This document shows, one piece after another, positions 44,385 through 54,200 of a stretch of 64,000 nt of DNA. This stretch comes from Apodospora peruviana (taxonomy: Eukaryota; Ascomycota; Sordariomycetes; Sordariales; Lasiosphaeriaceae). The notes beneath the pieces are model-generated. The model did not search any database. It saw only the letters and a program-made list of their open reading frames with translations, and was not told where the DNA came from. Each line of letters opens with the position of its first letter. The first letter of the stretch is position 1. Location: NCBI GenBank assembly GCA_033439685.1, contig JAUEDM010000009.1:372001-436000 (forward strand), in the 5' to 3' direction. Both the position numbers and the translations under genes were made by a program.

Positions 44385-44394
44385 ATTCTAAACT
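44385..44394 (+). other. Primer binding site, self-priming type
   Basis: ATTCTAAACT lies two bases after the 5' LTR. It is the exact reverse complement of AGTTTAGAAT at 44313-44322 inside the LTR, just after the pyrimidine-rich stretch where transcription could start. In Tf1/sushi-type elements the first bases of the RNA fold back onto such a site and prime synthesis. I saw no tRNA 3'-end complement (TGG...) here. Confidence 0.6.
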
Positions 44395-44513
44395 CCCATT
44401 TCATCGCTCGCCAGCGATTAATAAATACGCGAAACCCCAACCAAACCCACCCACTACGTCGGCTGTGCACGACGAAAAACTAGGCCACAGAACCCAACCA
44501 CGCGAGGACGTCG

Positions 44514-46028
44514 ATGCCGCCCAAGAAAGATCACGGCCCGCCGACACGCCAGTCCTCCCGCCTAACAGCAAAGAAGTCAGCAGAACTCAGCGAGACGGCT
44601 TCCGGCGAAACAACCCCCAGTCCCGAACAGTCGGGAGTAGAAGAGGAGATTACCGCCGCCCCAGTGAGCACAGAGCCAGAAGAGCCCACTCCTACCCACC
44701 GCAACCCAGAGCCAGACGAGCCCGTTGCCAGCATTGAAGCAAAAGAGTCGGAAGGATACAACTCCGCTACCGAAAACCAAGATCAACAAGACCAAACAAT
44801 GAGGGATCTGTCTCGAACCACAAGCCCTACCCAGCCGCAACAGGCAGGAACAATGGCTCTTGACAACAGCGACAACGGCAATCAGCTGCAAGCAATCCTT
44901 GATCGTCTTGCCCAGCTGGAGAACCAGAACAAGGCCGAGCGTGCCCGTAACGCTCAACTCGAGACCCGCCTCCAGGCTGCCATAAACGACCGCAACCCCC
45001 AATACGAGAACAACCGCCAAGCCCGTGGCGTTACCCCGATGAACAGTGCCTTTGGAGGCTCCAACTTCAAACCCACCGGTTTTGCAGCTCTTGAAGCCTT
45101 CAAGCCTTTTGGCAAAGACCAAAACGCTGAGAACCCAACCTTCAACGAGAAATCTAAGAAGTTAGGCATCAATCCAGGCCTGTTCAGCGGCGACAAGAGC
45201 AAGTTTGACAAGTGGATTATCAAAGTAGCCGACCTGTTCAGCGAAGACAAGAGCACGTACCGTACCGAACGGAGCCGCATGGCCGTCCTCAACTCACTTA
45301 CGGAAGACTGCGCCAACGACCTGTTAGAAAGTCGATACCGGTCAACAGAGACGCCCTTTGCAAGTGCCGCAGAAATGGTGGCAGCTCTCCAAGCTGTCTA
45401 CCATGATCGCAACCAGGCGTCCAAAGCCCGTGAAGAGCTTCGTGGCCTCAGGTATAACCCTAAGGACAAGAGTATGGACATCCACCAGTTCATTGGCAAA
45501 GTCAACAGTCTCGCAGACAAAGCCAACATCCCTAAGTCTGATCGCAAGACTACCCTCTACGAGCATATCCCTGCCAACATCAATCCTGAACTCTTCGATG
45601 CCTCAGAAGACCCGGGCATATCCTACGAGACCTTCGTCATTAAAGTAGCCAACTCTGCCCTCGCAAAGCAACGTGCATATGAGGAGGCCCAGGAGCACAA
45701 ACGCCAGAACAGGGATCATTCGCCTCCAGAGCGACGCTCTCAGCGGAGGAGTCCTTCTTACCGCACTAAACGTCACGAATACAAGGAGGTTCAAGTCGAG
45801 CCTCGTCCTCGTGTTGACAAGACCCCTATCTCGGACGAAGCTAAGGAAGCCTTGAAGGACGCTGGATCGTGTTTCCTCTGCAAGAAAGCGGGACATATTT
45901 CTCGCCAGTGCCCCGAGAGGAAAAACATCGCCAACATAGTCTACAGCCTCGACAAGGAAGATGCCAAGGCCACCAACGACCATAGCCACTCGTCAGACAA
46001 CTCATCAAGCGACTCGGAAAACAGCTAG
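44514..46028 (+). CDS. Gag polyprotein of the chromovirus
   Basis: 504 residues from the ATG at 44514. An acidic, Pro-rich N-terminus is followed by a helical capsid-like region (PGLFSGDKSKFDKWIIK onward). Near the end is a single zinc knuckle CFLCKKAGHISRQC (CX2CX4HX4C), then a Ser/Asp-rich tail. It packages the element RNA into particles. The stop TAG at 46026-46028 lies inside the open pol frame. Confidence 0.92.
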   Translation: MPPKKDHGPPTRQSSRLTAKKSAELSETASGETTPSPEQSGVEEEITAAPVSTEPEEPTPTHRNPEPDEPVASIEAKESEGYNSATENQDQQDQTMRDLSRTTSPTQPQQAGTMALDNSDNGNQLQAILDRLAQLENQNKAERARNAQLETRLQAAINDRNPQYENNRQARGVTPMNSAFGGSNFKPTGFAALEAFKPFGKDQNAENPTFNEKSKKLGINPGLFSGDKSKFDKWIIKVADLFSEDKSTYRTERSRMAVLNSLTEDCANDLLESRYRSTETPFASAAEMVAALQAVYHDRNQASKAREELRGLRYNPKDKSMDIHQFIGKVNSLADKANIPKSDRKTTLYEHIPANINPELFDASEDPGISYETFVIKVANSALAKQRAYEEAQEHKRQNRDHSPPERRSQRRSPSYRTKRHEYKEVQVEPRPRVDKTPISDEAKEALKDAGSCFLCKKAGHISRQCPERKNIANIVYSLDKEDAKATNDHSHSSDNSSSDSENS

Positions 46029-49000
46029 GACTGCCGAAAGTCTCCTCGGCAGTCTATGTACCGCAGATAGCTAAAGTCGGTAGATCACCTAAATCAAACT
46101 CATTCACCACTCCGATCAAGTTGCTGGTGGACGGAATTGGTCTTAAGACGCAAGCTCTCTGTGATACTGGAGCAGATATTTCCCTCTCGATGACGCCCAG
46201 AATGGCTCAGAAGATGGTTGAACGCGTAGGAGCTAAGAAAGAAAAGCTCGAGAAGCCGTTAATGCTCAACGACTTTAACGGAGTGTCGGCTGCTCAAGCG
46301 ACTCACCAAATACGAGTTACTCTCGAGATTGATGGACGACTATTTCCCCGTCAGAAATTCATCATCATTCCTACAGCTAACGACGTCTTTATTGGTCAAG
46401 ACTGGCTAACTAAACAAAACGTCTGGATACACCCCGCCTCTCGGCAATTCTTGTGGCCAGATGACAAACCCGCAATGGCACAGTTTTCCCGATCTATAGC
46501 AGTCCAACACACGACGCCGCCTCCCGACATGAAAGCTCAAGCCGACTTAGTGCGACGAGATCGCCTAATAGCAAAAGACGACCGCAAGATAAGAGTGCAG
46601 CGCATCCTTCAAAGGTCATGGAGGACTGTTGAACCCACGATTACCCAGGTAACCCCAGGGCCGCCAACTCAAGAGGAAGAGCATGCCCAGACAGTCAACA
46701 TCGCGGCCCTAAAGGTCCAACTTGAAGAAGATCCCCGCCAACGGAGATGGGCTCGTCAGGCTATGCCCGATACTCCCATCCCGCTGAAGGCAATGTCTGT
46801 GGATCCAGAATGGAAGACTCATGACGGCCAACCGATCCCATTCCCTGCTGGAGAGGATCCCGAGCATATTGCTCGTGTCCGGAGCAAGCTTCCCCAAGAG
46901 CTGGCTCACCTGGAAGGCTTTTTCTCTAGAAAGGCTTCTACCGAACTCCCTCCTAGCCGGCAGGGTTTCGACGTAAAACTGGAACTGGAGCACCCTCTAG
47001 AAGGCAAACCCAAGTCGTTCTACACTCCGGCTCACCTCCTGCCATTGGAGAAAGAAACAGTGGATGAGCTCCTGAGAATCGACTTTATCGAGCCTTGCAT
47101 GGAAGAGACCGCTGCTTCAATACTCTTTGTACCAAAGAAGGGCACCGACGAGCGACGATTCTGTGTCGACTACCGATGGGTGAACAAATTCCTTAAGGGA
47201 CGTCAGTTCCTGGCCCCGGACATCCAAGGCACTTTGACCAATTGTCGGGACGCGAGACGTCTTACCAAGATCGACATCATCCGCGCCTTTAATCGACTGC
47301 TGGTTCATGCCGACTCTCGCTTTCTGACAGCTTTCAAGACCCGGCAAGGGACATTCCAGTGGAAAGTCTTACCCTTTGGACTCAAGGTTGGACCCGCCTG
47401 GTGGCAAGCCTTCATCAATGCCCAACTGAACGAGTTGCTCGACCGTTTCGCCAGCGCTTATGCCGACGATGTCCTCATCTATACTAAAGAGAACGAACCT
47501 CATTTCGTTCAAGTCGAAGAAGCTATTTACCGGTTGCATAAAGCCGGCTTACAGGGAGACATTAAGAAGTCTAGCTTCGACGTCACGGTAATTGACTACC
47601 TAGGGATGATTCTGGAAGCCGGTAAGGGTGTTAGCATAGACCCGGCTAAGATCGAGGCTATACTCGCGTGGAAATTCGAGGACCTGGCGTCTGTCCGCGC
47701 TGTGAAGTCTTTCCTAGGGCTTTGCAACTATGTTAGGGTCTTCTGTCACCATGCCAGCCATACCGCCGAGCCGCTCCAGCGCCTTCTGAAGAAAGATGTC
47801 GACTTTATAATGGGACCCGAGCAAGAGCAAGCTTTCGAACAGCTTAAAAAGCTAGCCACAACAGCCCCTGTACTGGCCTTCTTCGTGCCCGGCCGCCCCA
47901 CCCGAGTAGAGACAGACTCCTCACGGAACGCCACCGCAGGCGTAATCATGCAACAACAAACTGATGGAACTTGGAGACCTGTCGGCTACTCCTCAAAGAC
48001 CATGACTCCAGCGGAGAGGGCTTACCCGATCCAAGACCAGGAGATGCTCGCTGTGGTCAATACCCTGAGAGACAACGAACCTCTTCTCCTTGGACAGCAG
48101 TTCTTTGTGGTAACTGACCATAAGGCACTAATCTATTGGTCTACCAAACGCCTACTATCTACTCGTCAAGTCCGATGGTCCGACTTTCTAGGACAGTTCG
48201 ACATTACTTTCCAGTACCGCCCTGGTCAAGAGAATGTAGTAGCCGATGCCCTCTCCCGCAAGACGGTGGACTCTCCCACTGTTAAGGCCCGAGAGCAAGA
48301 GGACAGGACCTTCTCGCTTATCCCCGCCGAGCGTATACAACCCGTAATGGCCGCTATGTCTCTGGCTGCACCAGAGGATATCCCAAAAGGCGCCGACTTG
48401 GTAGACTTGATCAAAGCAGAGAACGAAAAGCAGAATCTGGGCCTGTACGAAGACCGCTTTGTAGTCCCAGAGACTACCTTGGACGGGACCATCTACCTAC
48501 GGACAGCCTTGATTAAGGAAGCGCATGAGCCTCCGATCTATGCCCATCAGGGTCAGAACAAAACCATCGAGTTTCTCAAGCAAGAGTACTGGTGGGATGG
48601 TCTTCGGCGGGATGTCAAGAGATATATCAAGAACTGCCGAAATTGTCAGAGGAACAAGACGCGCCACGACAAGACGCCCGGCCTCCTACACCCGCTGGAT
48701 ATCCCAAATGAGGTCTGGAATCAAGTAGTGGTAGATGGTAAGGACATGCCAAAGGACCGCCGAGGATATGACTATGTCTGGGTTTTTATCTGCAAGTTTA
48801 GCAGGCTGATGGCCACCCTCCCTGGCCGGAAAAACGACACGGCACCAGATCTCGCCCGCCGGTACTACCACAGCATGTATCGCTTCTGGGGTGTCCCAAC
48901 TCTGTGGATCAGCGACAATGCAGGCCCGTTTATCTCCGAATTCCTCGAGACCATCAACAAGCTAACCGGGACCAAGCACCGTCACAGCAGCTCACGTCAC

Positions 49001-49927
49001 CCTCAAACCCAAGGGGCTGTTGAAATCACTAATGCCGATCTGGACCAGAGACTGAGGCCTTACCTGACCAAGTATCAAGACACATGGAGCGAGCACATTC
49101 CCGCACTGGACTTCGCTCATAATGCGTCATGGCACTCCAGTATCGGGATGGCCCCGTTGCAAGTAACTCTGGGCTCGAAACCAAGGAACCCGCTATCTGC
49201 CCGTCTGCCAGAGGCGAATATTGCAACAGACCAAGAGAAGAAAGCTCTAAAATTGATCATCCAGACCAAAACGGTCCAGGACATCGCTCGCCAAAACGCT
49301 CTCGCCGCTCAGACCCGCCAAGCGGAACAGGCGAACAAGAAGCGCCGCCCTGTGGACTTCGGAGTGGGAGATTTCGTCTACGTTAGCAAGAAAGGCATGA
49401 AAACCGAGGCTTCCAGCACCAAGTTGGACTCACAATGGGCTGGACCTTGGCTTATTGTAGAAGAGCGTGGATATAGCTTTGTGTTGGATACACCGCCTTA
49501 TGTGAAGGGGACTAAACTCTTCCATGCTGACCGCCTGAGGAAAGCTGCAATCGATCCCTTGCCACAACAGTCGAGCGAGCCAGAACCCCCAGAGCAAATC
49601 AATGGAGAACCGGAATGGGAGGTCGAGAGAGTCAATACCTCCCGACTGTTCGGTCAACGCAAGACACTGCAATACCAGGTCACCTGGAGAGGCCACGATC
49701 CAGACGACGAGTGGTACCCAGCAGAGAACTTCAAAAACGCTGCGACCACACTCGATGGGTTCCATCGAGAATATCCCGAAGCTGCGGGACCACCAGTTAG
49801 GCTGCAGGACTGGATTCGTGCTGCAGCTGAAGACAACTATCCCGAGGACCATGAGGATGACAACAAAGCCGAGCACAACGGCTATGGAGCAAGGACGAAG
49901 AGGAAGACCGCCAAAAGGCACAAGTAA
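46022..49927 (+). CDS. Pol polyprotein: protease, RT, RNase H, integrase, chromodomain
   Basis: The pol frame is open from 45986, so it overlaps the gag end in the -1 frame; no early ATG is needed if translation shifts frame. Protease: LCDTGADIS near 46157. Reverse transcriptase: RFCVDYRWVNKFL, KIDIIRAFNRL and the catalytic YADDVLIYT near 47459. RNase H: VETDSSRNATAGVI near 47910. Integrase: a zinc-finger HHCC region near 48520-48655, then the DDE residues in VVVDGKD, WISDNAGPF and QGAVEITNADL. A chromodomain (WEVERVNTSR ... WRGHDPDDEWYPAEN) is near 49620-49740 and would steer integration to heterochromatin. Stop TAA at 49925-49927. All core motifs are present. Confidence 0.92.
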   Translation, partial: QLGLPKVSSAVYVPQIAKVGRSPKSNSFTTPIKLLVDGIGLKTQALCDTGADISLSMTPRMAQKMVERVGAKKEKLEKPLMLNDFNGVSAAQATHQIRVTLEIDGRLFPRQKFIIIPTANDVFIGQDWLTKQNVWIHPASRQFLWPDDKPAMAQFSRSIAVQHTTPPPDMKAQADLVRRDRLIAKDDRKIRVQRILQRSWRTVEPTITQVTPGPPTQEEEHAQTVNIAALKVQLEEDPRQRRWARQAMPDTPIPLKAMSVDPEWKTHDGQPIPFPAGEDPEHIARVRSKLPQELAHLEGFFSRKASTELPPSRQGFDVKLELEHPLEGKPKSFYTPAHLLPLEKETVDELLRIDFIEPCMEETAASILFVPKKGTDERRFCVDYRWVNKFLKGRQFLAPDIQGTLTNCRDARRLTKIDIIRAFNRLLVHADSRFLTAFKTRQGTFQWKVLPFGLKVGPAWWQAFINAQLNELLDRFASAYADDVLIYTKENEPHFVQVEEAIYRLHKAGLQGDIKKSSFDVTVIDYLGMILEAGKGVSIDPAKIEAILAWKFEDLASVRAVKSFLGLCNYVRVFCHHASHTAEPLQRLLKKDVDFIMGPEQEQAFEQLKKLATTAPVLAFFVPGRPTRVETDSSRNATAGVIMQQQTDGTWRPVGYSSKTMTPAERAYPIQDQEMLAVVNTLRDNEPLLLGQQFFVVTDHKALIYWSTKRLLSTRQVRWSDFLGQFDITFQYRPGQENVVADALSRKTVDSPTVKAREQEDRTFSLIPAERIQPVMAAMSLAAPEDIPKGADLVDLIKAENEKQNLGLYEDRFVVPETTLDGTIYLRTALIKEAHEPPIYAHQGQNKTIEFLKQEYWWDGLRRDVKRYIKNCRNCQRNKTRHDKTPGLLHPLDIPNEVWNQVVVDGKDMPKDRRGYDYVWVFICKFSRLMATLPGRKNDTAPDLARRYYHSMYRFWGVPTLWISDNAGPFISEFLETINKLTGTKHRHSSSRHPQTQGAVEITNADLDQRLRPYLTKYQDTWSEHIPALDFAHNASWHSSIGMAPLQVTLGSKPRNPLSARLPEANIATDQEKKALKLIIQTKTVQDIARQNALAAQTRQAEQANKKRRPVDFGVGDFVYVSKKGMKTEASSTKLDSQWAGPWLIVEERGYSFVLDTPPYVKGTKLFHADRLRKAAIDPLPQQSSEPEPPEQINGEPEWEVERVNTSRLFGQRKTLQYQVTWRGHDPDDEWYPAENFKNAATTLDGFHREYPEAAGPPVRLQDWIRAAAEDNYPEDHEDDNKAEHNGYGARTKRKTAKRHK

Positions 49928-49975
49928 CCCTTACATTCAAAAAGCCTACGACGGCCGCCAAAGCCGTCGCGGCTT

Positions 49976-49987
49976 GGAGGGGGATAG
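49976..49987 (+). other. Polypurine tract
   Basis: GGAGGGGGATAG lies directly before the 3' LTR, as expected for the plus-strand primer of an LTR retrotransposon. Confidence 0.7.
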
Positions 49988-50249
49988 TGTGAGGACCAAG
50001 CCCTCCCAGACCCTTGTTTCATGCCTCCCAGCCGCCCCGCAGAGCTATCGTTGGGAACGGTGTGGAGACTCAGCCACTAGGACCAATCAGGAGCAACGAA
50101 GGTCAAGGGGTCCCACCCCACGATGAAGCTTGTCGCGCTTCGCGCTCCAAGGATTGTTCTTTTCTTCCCTTTCCTCTGCAGTTTAGAATCTTCGTTGATA
50201 GCGCCCAATTGATGAGTTCGTCCATCGATCCTTGATGACGGCCGTGACA
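49988..50249 (+). repeat. 3' LTR of the chromovirus
   Basis: 262 bp, no difference from the 5' LTR noticed. Followed by the CCAAG target duplication. Confidence 0.95.
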
Positions 50250-50530
50250 CCAAGGACCCTGGCTCGCAAGTCGCCCTTATATAGGGACTGGTTGGTCCGT
50301 GCACAGCACTAGTACCCCACCAAGTTCCTGTGGTGCCGTCCAGGCCACCACCAGCCTGCCAGAGCACCTGGCAGCTGTCAACGGCTGTCACGGTCTAGTC
50401 CCGTGACACGGACTAACTGTTCATGAAATCTCGAAAAGTGGATTTCCAAACTGAATGATTGTCCCAAAGGTTTTCTCTAGGGGTAGCCTAACTGCACGCG
50501 TTGATAGGAAGGACCTTCTTATCATCACGG

Positions 50531-50743
50531 TATCACGGCTCAACCTTGTAGTAGCTCTACTATTGATGTGGTTCCACGACCAACCCAAGGACCCTGGCTC
50601 GCAAGTCGCCCTTATATAGGTACTGGTTGGTCCGTGCACAGCGCTAGTACCCCACCAAGTTCCTGTGGTGCCGTCCAGGCCACCACCAGCCTGCCAGAGC
50701 ACCTGGCAGCTGTCAACGGCTGTCACGGTCTAGTCCCGTGACA
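50531..50743. mobile_element. Second solo LTR, intact, 213 bp
   Basis: Same family as the split copy, differing by a few substitutions (for example GGTACTGG against GGGACTGG). It is flanked by its own duplication CACGG (50526-50530, 50744-50748). The 122 bp between the two copies is therefore ordinary host sequence, not the inside of a small element. Confidence 0.88.
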
Positions 50744-51288
50744 CACGGTTCGTCCGTTGCCAGGTCTGAATTTTGGCCGAGTTCCTCCGACTCTAAAATG
50801 CCTAAGGTATCAATGAGGTAATCAACTATCGAGCACGGGCCAACCTACGGCCATTTATTGTCGGGGTTCTGGCGGGGCAGCAATCTTTCACTGAACATTA
50901 TCCTTATCACAACGAAATTGACAACTTGATTGGCCACCCACTGCATGTCTACTCACCTCTCACAGCTCTCTAACCGCCTCCCTGACAGCTGGCCATTAAG
51001 ATTTCATTTCTGGCTACGAGAACAGCCCGCATAATGCCGTGTGTCACCAACTGCATATTGCAGTCTACCACCAAAATGAACAGAAGAAATATGCCGGAGA
51101 GCTAGGAAGGGGGTTGACCGAACCGTCCGAGGGTTGCCTCCTCAGAGCCTTGTCGTGGTTGGCGCTTTTCCCTTCTTCCCCTACGATTTCATCTTTTCCT
51201 CCTCTCCCCTCGCCTAGCTGACGCATTTGATGCCATCGCTCGATTTCTGAGGACCGAGAGAAGAAATAAATATACACGTCTGTAGACG
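50744..51288. promoter_or_regulatory. Intergenic, promoter side of the large HET gene
   Basis: No gene supported. The solo LTR ends 545 bp before the ATG at 51289. A CCTCTCCCCTCGCC stretch near 51200-51214 precedes the start. Confidence 0.4.
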
Positions 51289-54200
51289 ATGGCGGATTCA
51301 GATAGCACAGGCGCAACGCTTGTTGGATCCGAAGATAGAAGCGACGCTCCCCAGGTAAGCGAAGACGTTCAATCCAGACATTTGCGGGAACGAAGAAGCC
51401 GCTCACCATAACCGTACTCAGCTATGCCAATCCTGCAAGAATCTTGAGCTTAGCATCGACAAATTCGTCATCAGTTCCAACACAGCAACCGCTCCTGATA
51501 GCTCCCCTGCCGCGGCAACGGAGACATCGCGCAGAGTTCGTTTGACGTCTGGAAATGCCAGCAAGATCTTTGCGAGGGTTGGGCAGGTCCAGGAGCGGCG
51601 CAGCATTTGTCGCCTCTGCGAATTGACTTGTATGGCCATCGATCGGTACAGTGGCCGGAGTGCAGTCGAGACAAGCGCTGACATCTACCTGACTTGGGAG
51701 GTTGACGGACGCCAGCGAGCTGCCGAGTCGGGTCGCCTCATCAACCGGACTCGGCGAATCCGGCTTACATGGAAGGAGAAGGACGGGAAGGAAGAAACTG
51801 TCTACCTCGTCTTTGTCGCTCCAACAGGTGCTCGCAGGCTCAACTCGGATGCGTACGCCAGCAAGGCAACCGAAACGCATTTTCTAGGACGGGGCCTCTT
51901 TGATACGAGGGAGAAGCAGGCACTGATGAAGAGCTGGATTGATCTTTGCGTCGAGAAACACGGTTCCGGCTGTTCCAACAAGCACGGCAAGTCGTCCGAG
52001 TTCCGCCAGCTAGTCGAGAGCACCTACTTTGGCGTCATCGACGTCATTGACATGCAACTCAAGCCGTTGCCTATTGTGAACGGACAACCGGAGCGCTACG
52101 TGGCCCTCAGCTATGTGTGGGGCGGGGGGCATCCGTCGACAACGAGCCAGAAACCCTACACAACGACACGCGGCAATGTCATGGTCCACATCCAACACGG
52201 CGGTCTTGAGAAGGCCTGGGATAAGTTACCCCGAACCATACAGGATACGATCCTCCTGGTCAGTCGGCTCGGAGAGCGCTACCTCTGGATTGATTCCCTG
52301 TGCATTGTGCAAGACAGCACTAGTTCCTGGGAGCTCAATGCCAAGTCCATGCATCTCGTATACGGCAACGCCCACTTCACTATTTGCGCGGCGGATGGCA
52401 ACGCTGAGACGGGACTGCGCGCTGTGGACTCGGTACTGCGGACGTTTGAGCACGGCGACTATAGAAATAGCCGAACAACTACCCATACGCCGGTTCCAAC
52501 TCCCAGTCATACTTCGTCGGTGGTGGCTCAGACAGGTCGTGCTCGACACAGAGCGTCATCGCCGTTTCCTACTGGTAGCTCAGCGAGCAGTATTACTAGT
52601 AGCGGTCAGCCTACAACAGCAGTTGGCAGTCATCCACCAAGGACTGCTACTACCACTACTACTACCGGTACTTCCCGATTGAGCATGGCGGCTCAGGAAA
52701 TGCGACAACATCGGAGAGCCACAGATGAAGCCAACCTGCCGCCGTTGACAGCCGAATGCTTGCCTGGGATACGTCTCCTAGTATCCCGGCCGACGGAGGC
52801 CGTGATTCAGGATTCGCCTTGGAACCAACGAGGCTGGACCTTTCAAGAACGTCTCCTCTCTCGTCGATGTCTCATCTTTGCAGAAGGCCACGTTTACTTC
52901 CAGTGTCGCTCCGCCGTCATCTCGCAGCACATCTTCACCGATGGCGGCGGCGCCAACGGCTGGTCGCTAGACTGGACCAACTCGCCTCTACGAACGCTGG
53001 GCGAGCTCCGACGTCGTGCCTTTTGGTTCTACATGAAGTGCATCCAGCTGTACACGGGGCGGGACCTGACCAAGCCCAAGGACGTCCTAACAGCCTTCCA
53101 AGGCGCGTCTTGGCTCCTGGAGGAGCGCATGAAAGCGCCGCTTCTTTACGGGCTGCCTTCGTCGCATTTCGATCTCGCCCTGCTGTGGATGCCTCTCAGC
53201 AGGCTGGAACGGAGGCGACAGAGGCCGGCGTTGCGTCACAGCAGCAGCAGCGACTCAACCGCCGCCGGGGGGTCCTCCTCGTGCACGCAGGACGACATGG
53301 GCAACTGTAGCTGCAAACTAGGATCGGACGGTTTCGGCGGCAAAGACTTTCCAAGTTGGTCATGGAGCGGTTGGATGGGGGGCAAGGCCGAGTACCAACT
53401 TAGCATGGTAGAGGGCTGCCTTCAAAACGTGCAAGAGTGGCTTCGCGACCACACCTGGATCATGTGGCACGTTCGCGACTACGAAGGAAACCTTCGGCCA
53501 CTTTGGAACAACGAACTGCTGTTCCAAGACGCCAGCGAAGAGGCCCGGTGGAGGGGATACGCAGGAAGGCCGGTGAAATCGGGCCCCACCTTTGCCCATG
53601 GACACGGGAATCAACGACGGACCGTGAGCATGACAGCCACCATGGGCGGCCATGACCGCCGTAGCGGCCATAGAGACCGCCATCATGAGCCCCCGTACAT
53701 GAGGCCAAGGTCTGACGTGCACGCAGAGAGACGGCACCCGCACCGGTATCCACGAGATCCGCTCGAGCTAGAGGCGGAGTTGCAACGGCTCTACCCCCCT
53801 CGCCATGCTACCGGTGAAGTACCTGACACCGTGCATCTGAGCAGGCGGCGGCCGGCGGAGGGAAAGGGACCGTACGATTCGGCGGGCTGGCATCGGACGT
53901 CCAACGCCGCATACCTGGGACGGCTTCCCGGTGGGTACTACGATGAAGGGGCAGACAACGATGACCACGACGACGACGATATGGACGGCCCTCGCAATCG
54001 ACGTACTGCGTCCATGATATCCCCACCACGGCGGGCCTCGCCATCACGACCAGCTAGCCGAATCCCTCCTATTACCGCCGAAAAGATGGCTCGCCGCATG
54101 CACAAACCCCGCCGCTCCCCTCCGCCAATTTCGTCGAGTGGACGGCCGAAGGATCCGGACATCCCTCGACCGCGATCACCGCTCCCTCGTAGACGCGAGT

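Larger units (their letters stand above)
44121..50249 (+). mobile_element. Full-length Ty3/gypsy chromovirus LTR retrotransposon
   Basis: 6129 bp with 262-bp LTRs (TGTGAGG...CGTGACA) that read identically, and a perfect CCAAG duplication (44116-44120, 50250-50254). Internal order: primer binding site, gag, then pol with protease, reverse transcriptase, RNase H, integrase and a chromodomain, then a purine tract. Domain order and chromodomain place it in the chromovirus clade. Both frames are open and key residues are present, so it could be recent and possibly active. No RIP-like damage is apparent. Confidence 0.95.
44062..50408. mobile_element. Solo LTR (213 bp) split by the chromovirus insertion
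   Basis: Pieces 44062-44120 and 50255-50408 add up to 213 bp and match the uninterrupted copy at 50531-50743. The element is flanked by the 5-bp duplication CGGAC (44057-44061 and 50409-50413), so it inserted on its own. The ends are TATCACGG and CCGTGACA, where TGTCACGG would be expected at the left. It carries a TATATAGG box. The large insertion between the pieces is the younger element. Confidence 0.85.

Noticed and set aside
44062..50743. A miniature LTR element (two 213-bp LTRs around 122 bp)
   Set aside because: Each 213-bp copy has its own different 5-bp target duplication, so they are two separate insertions.
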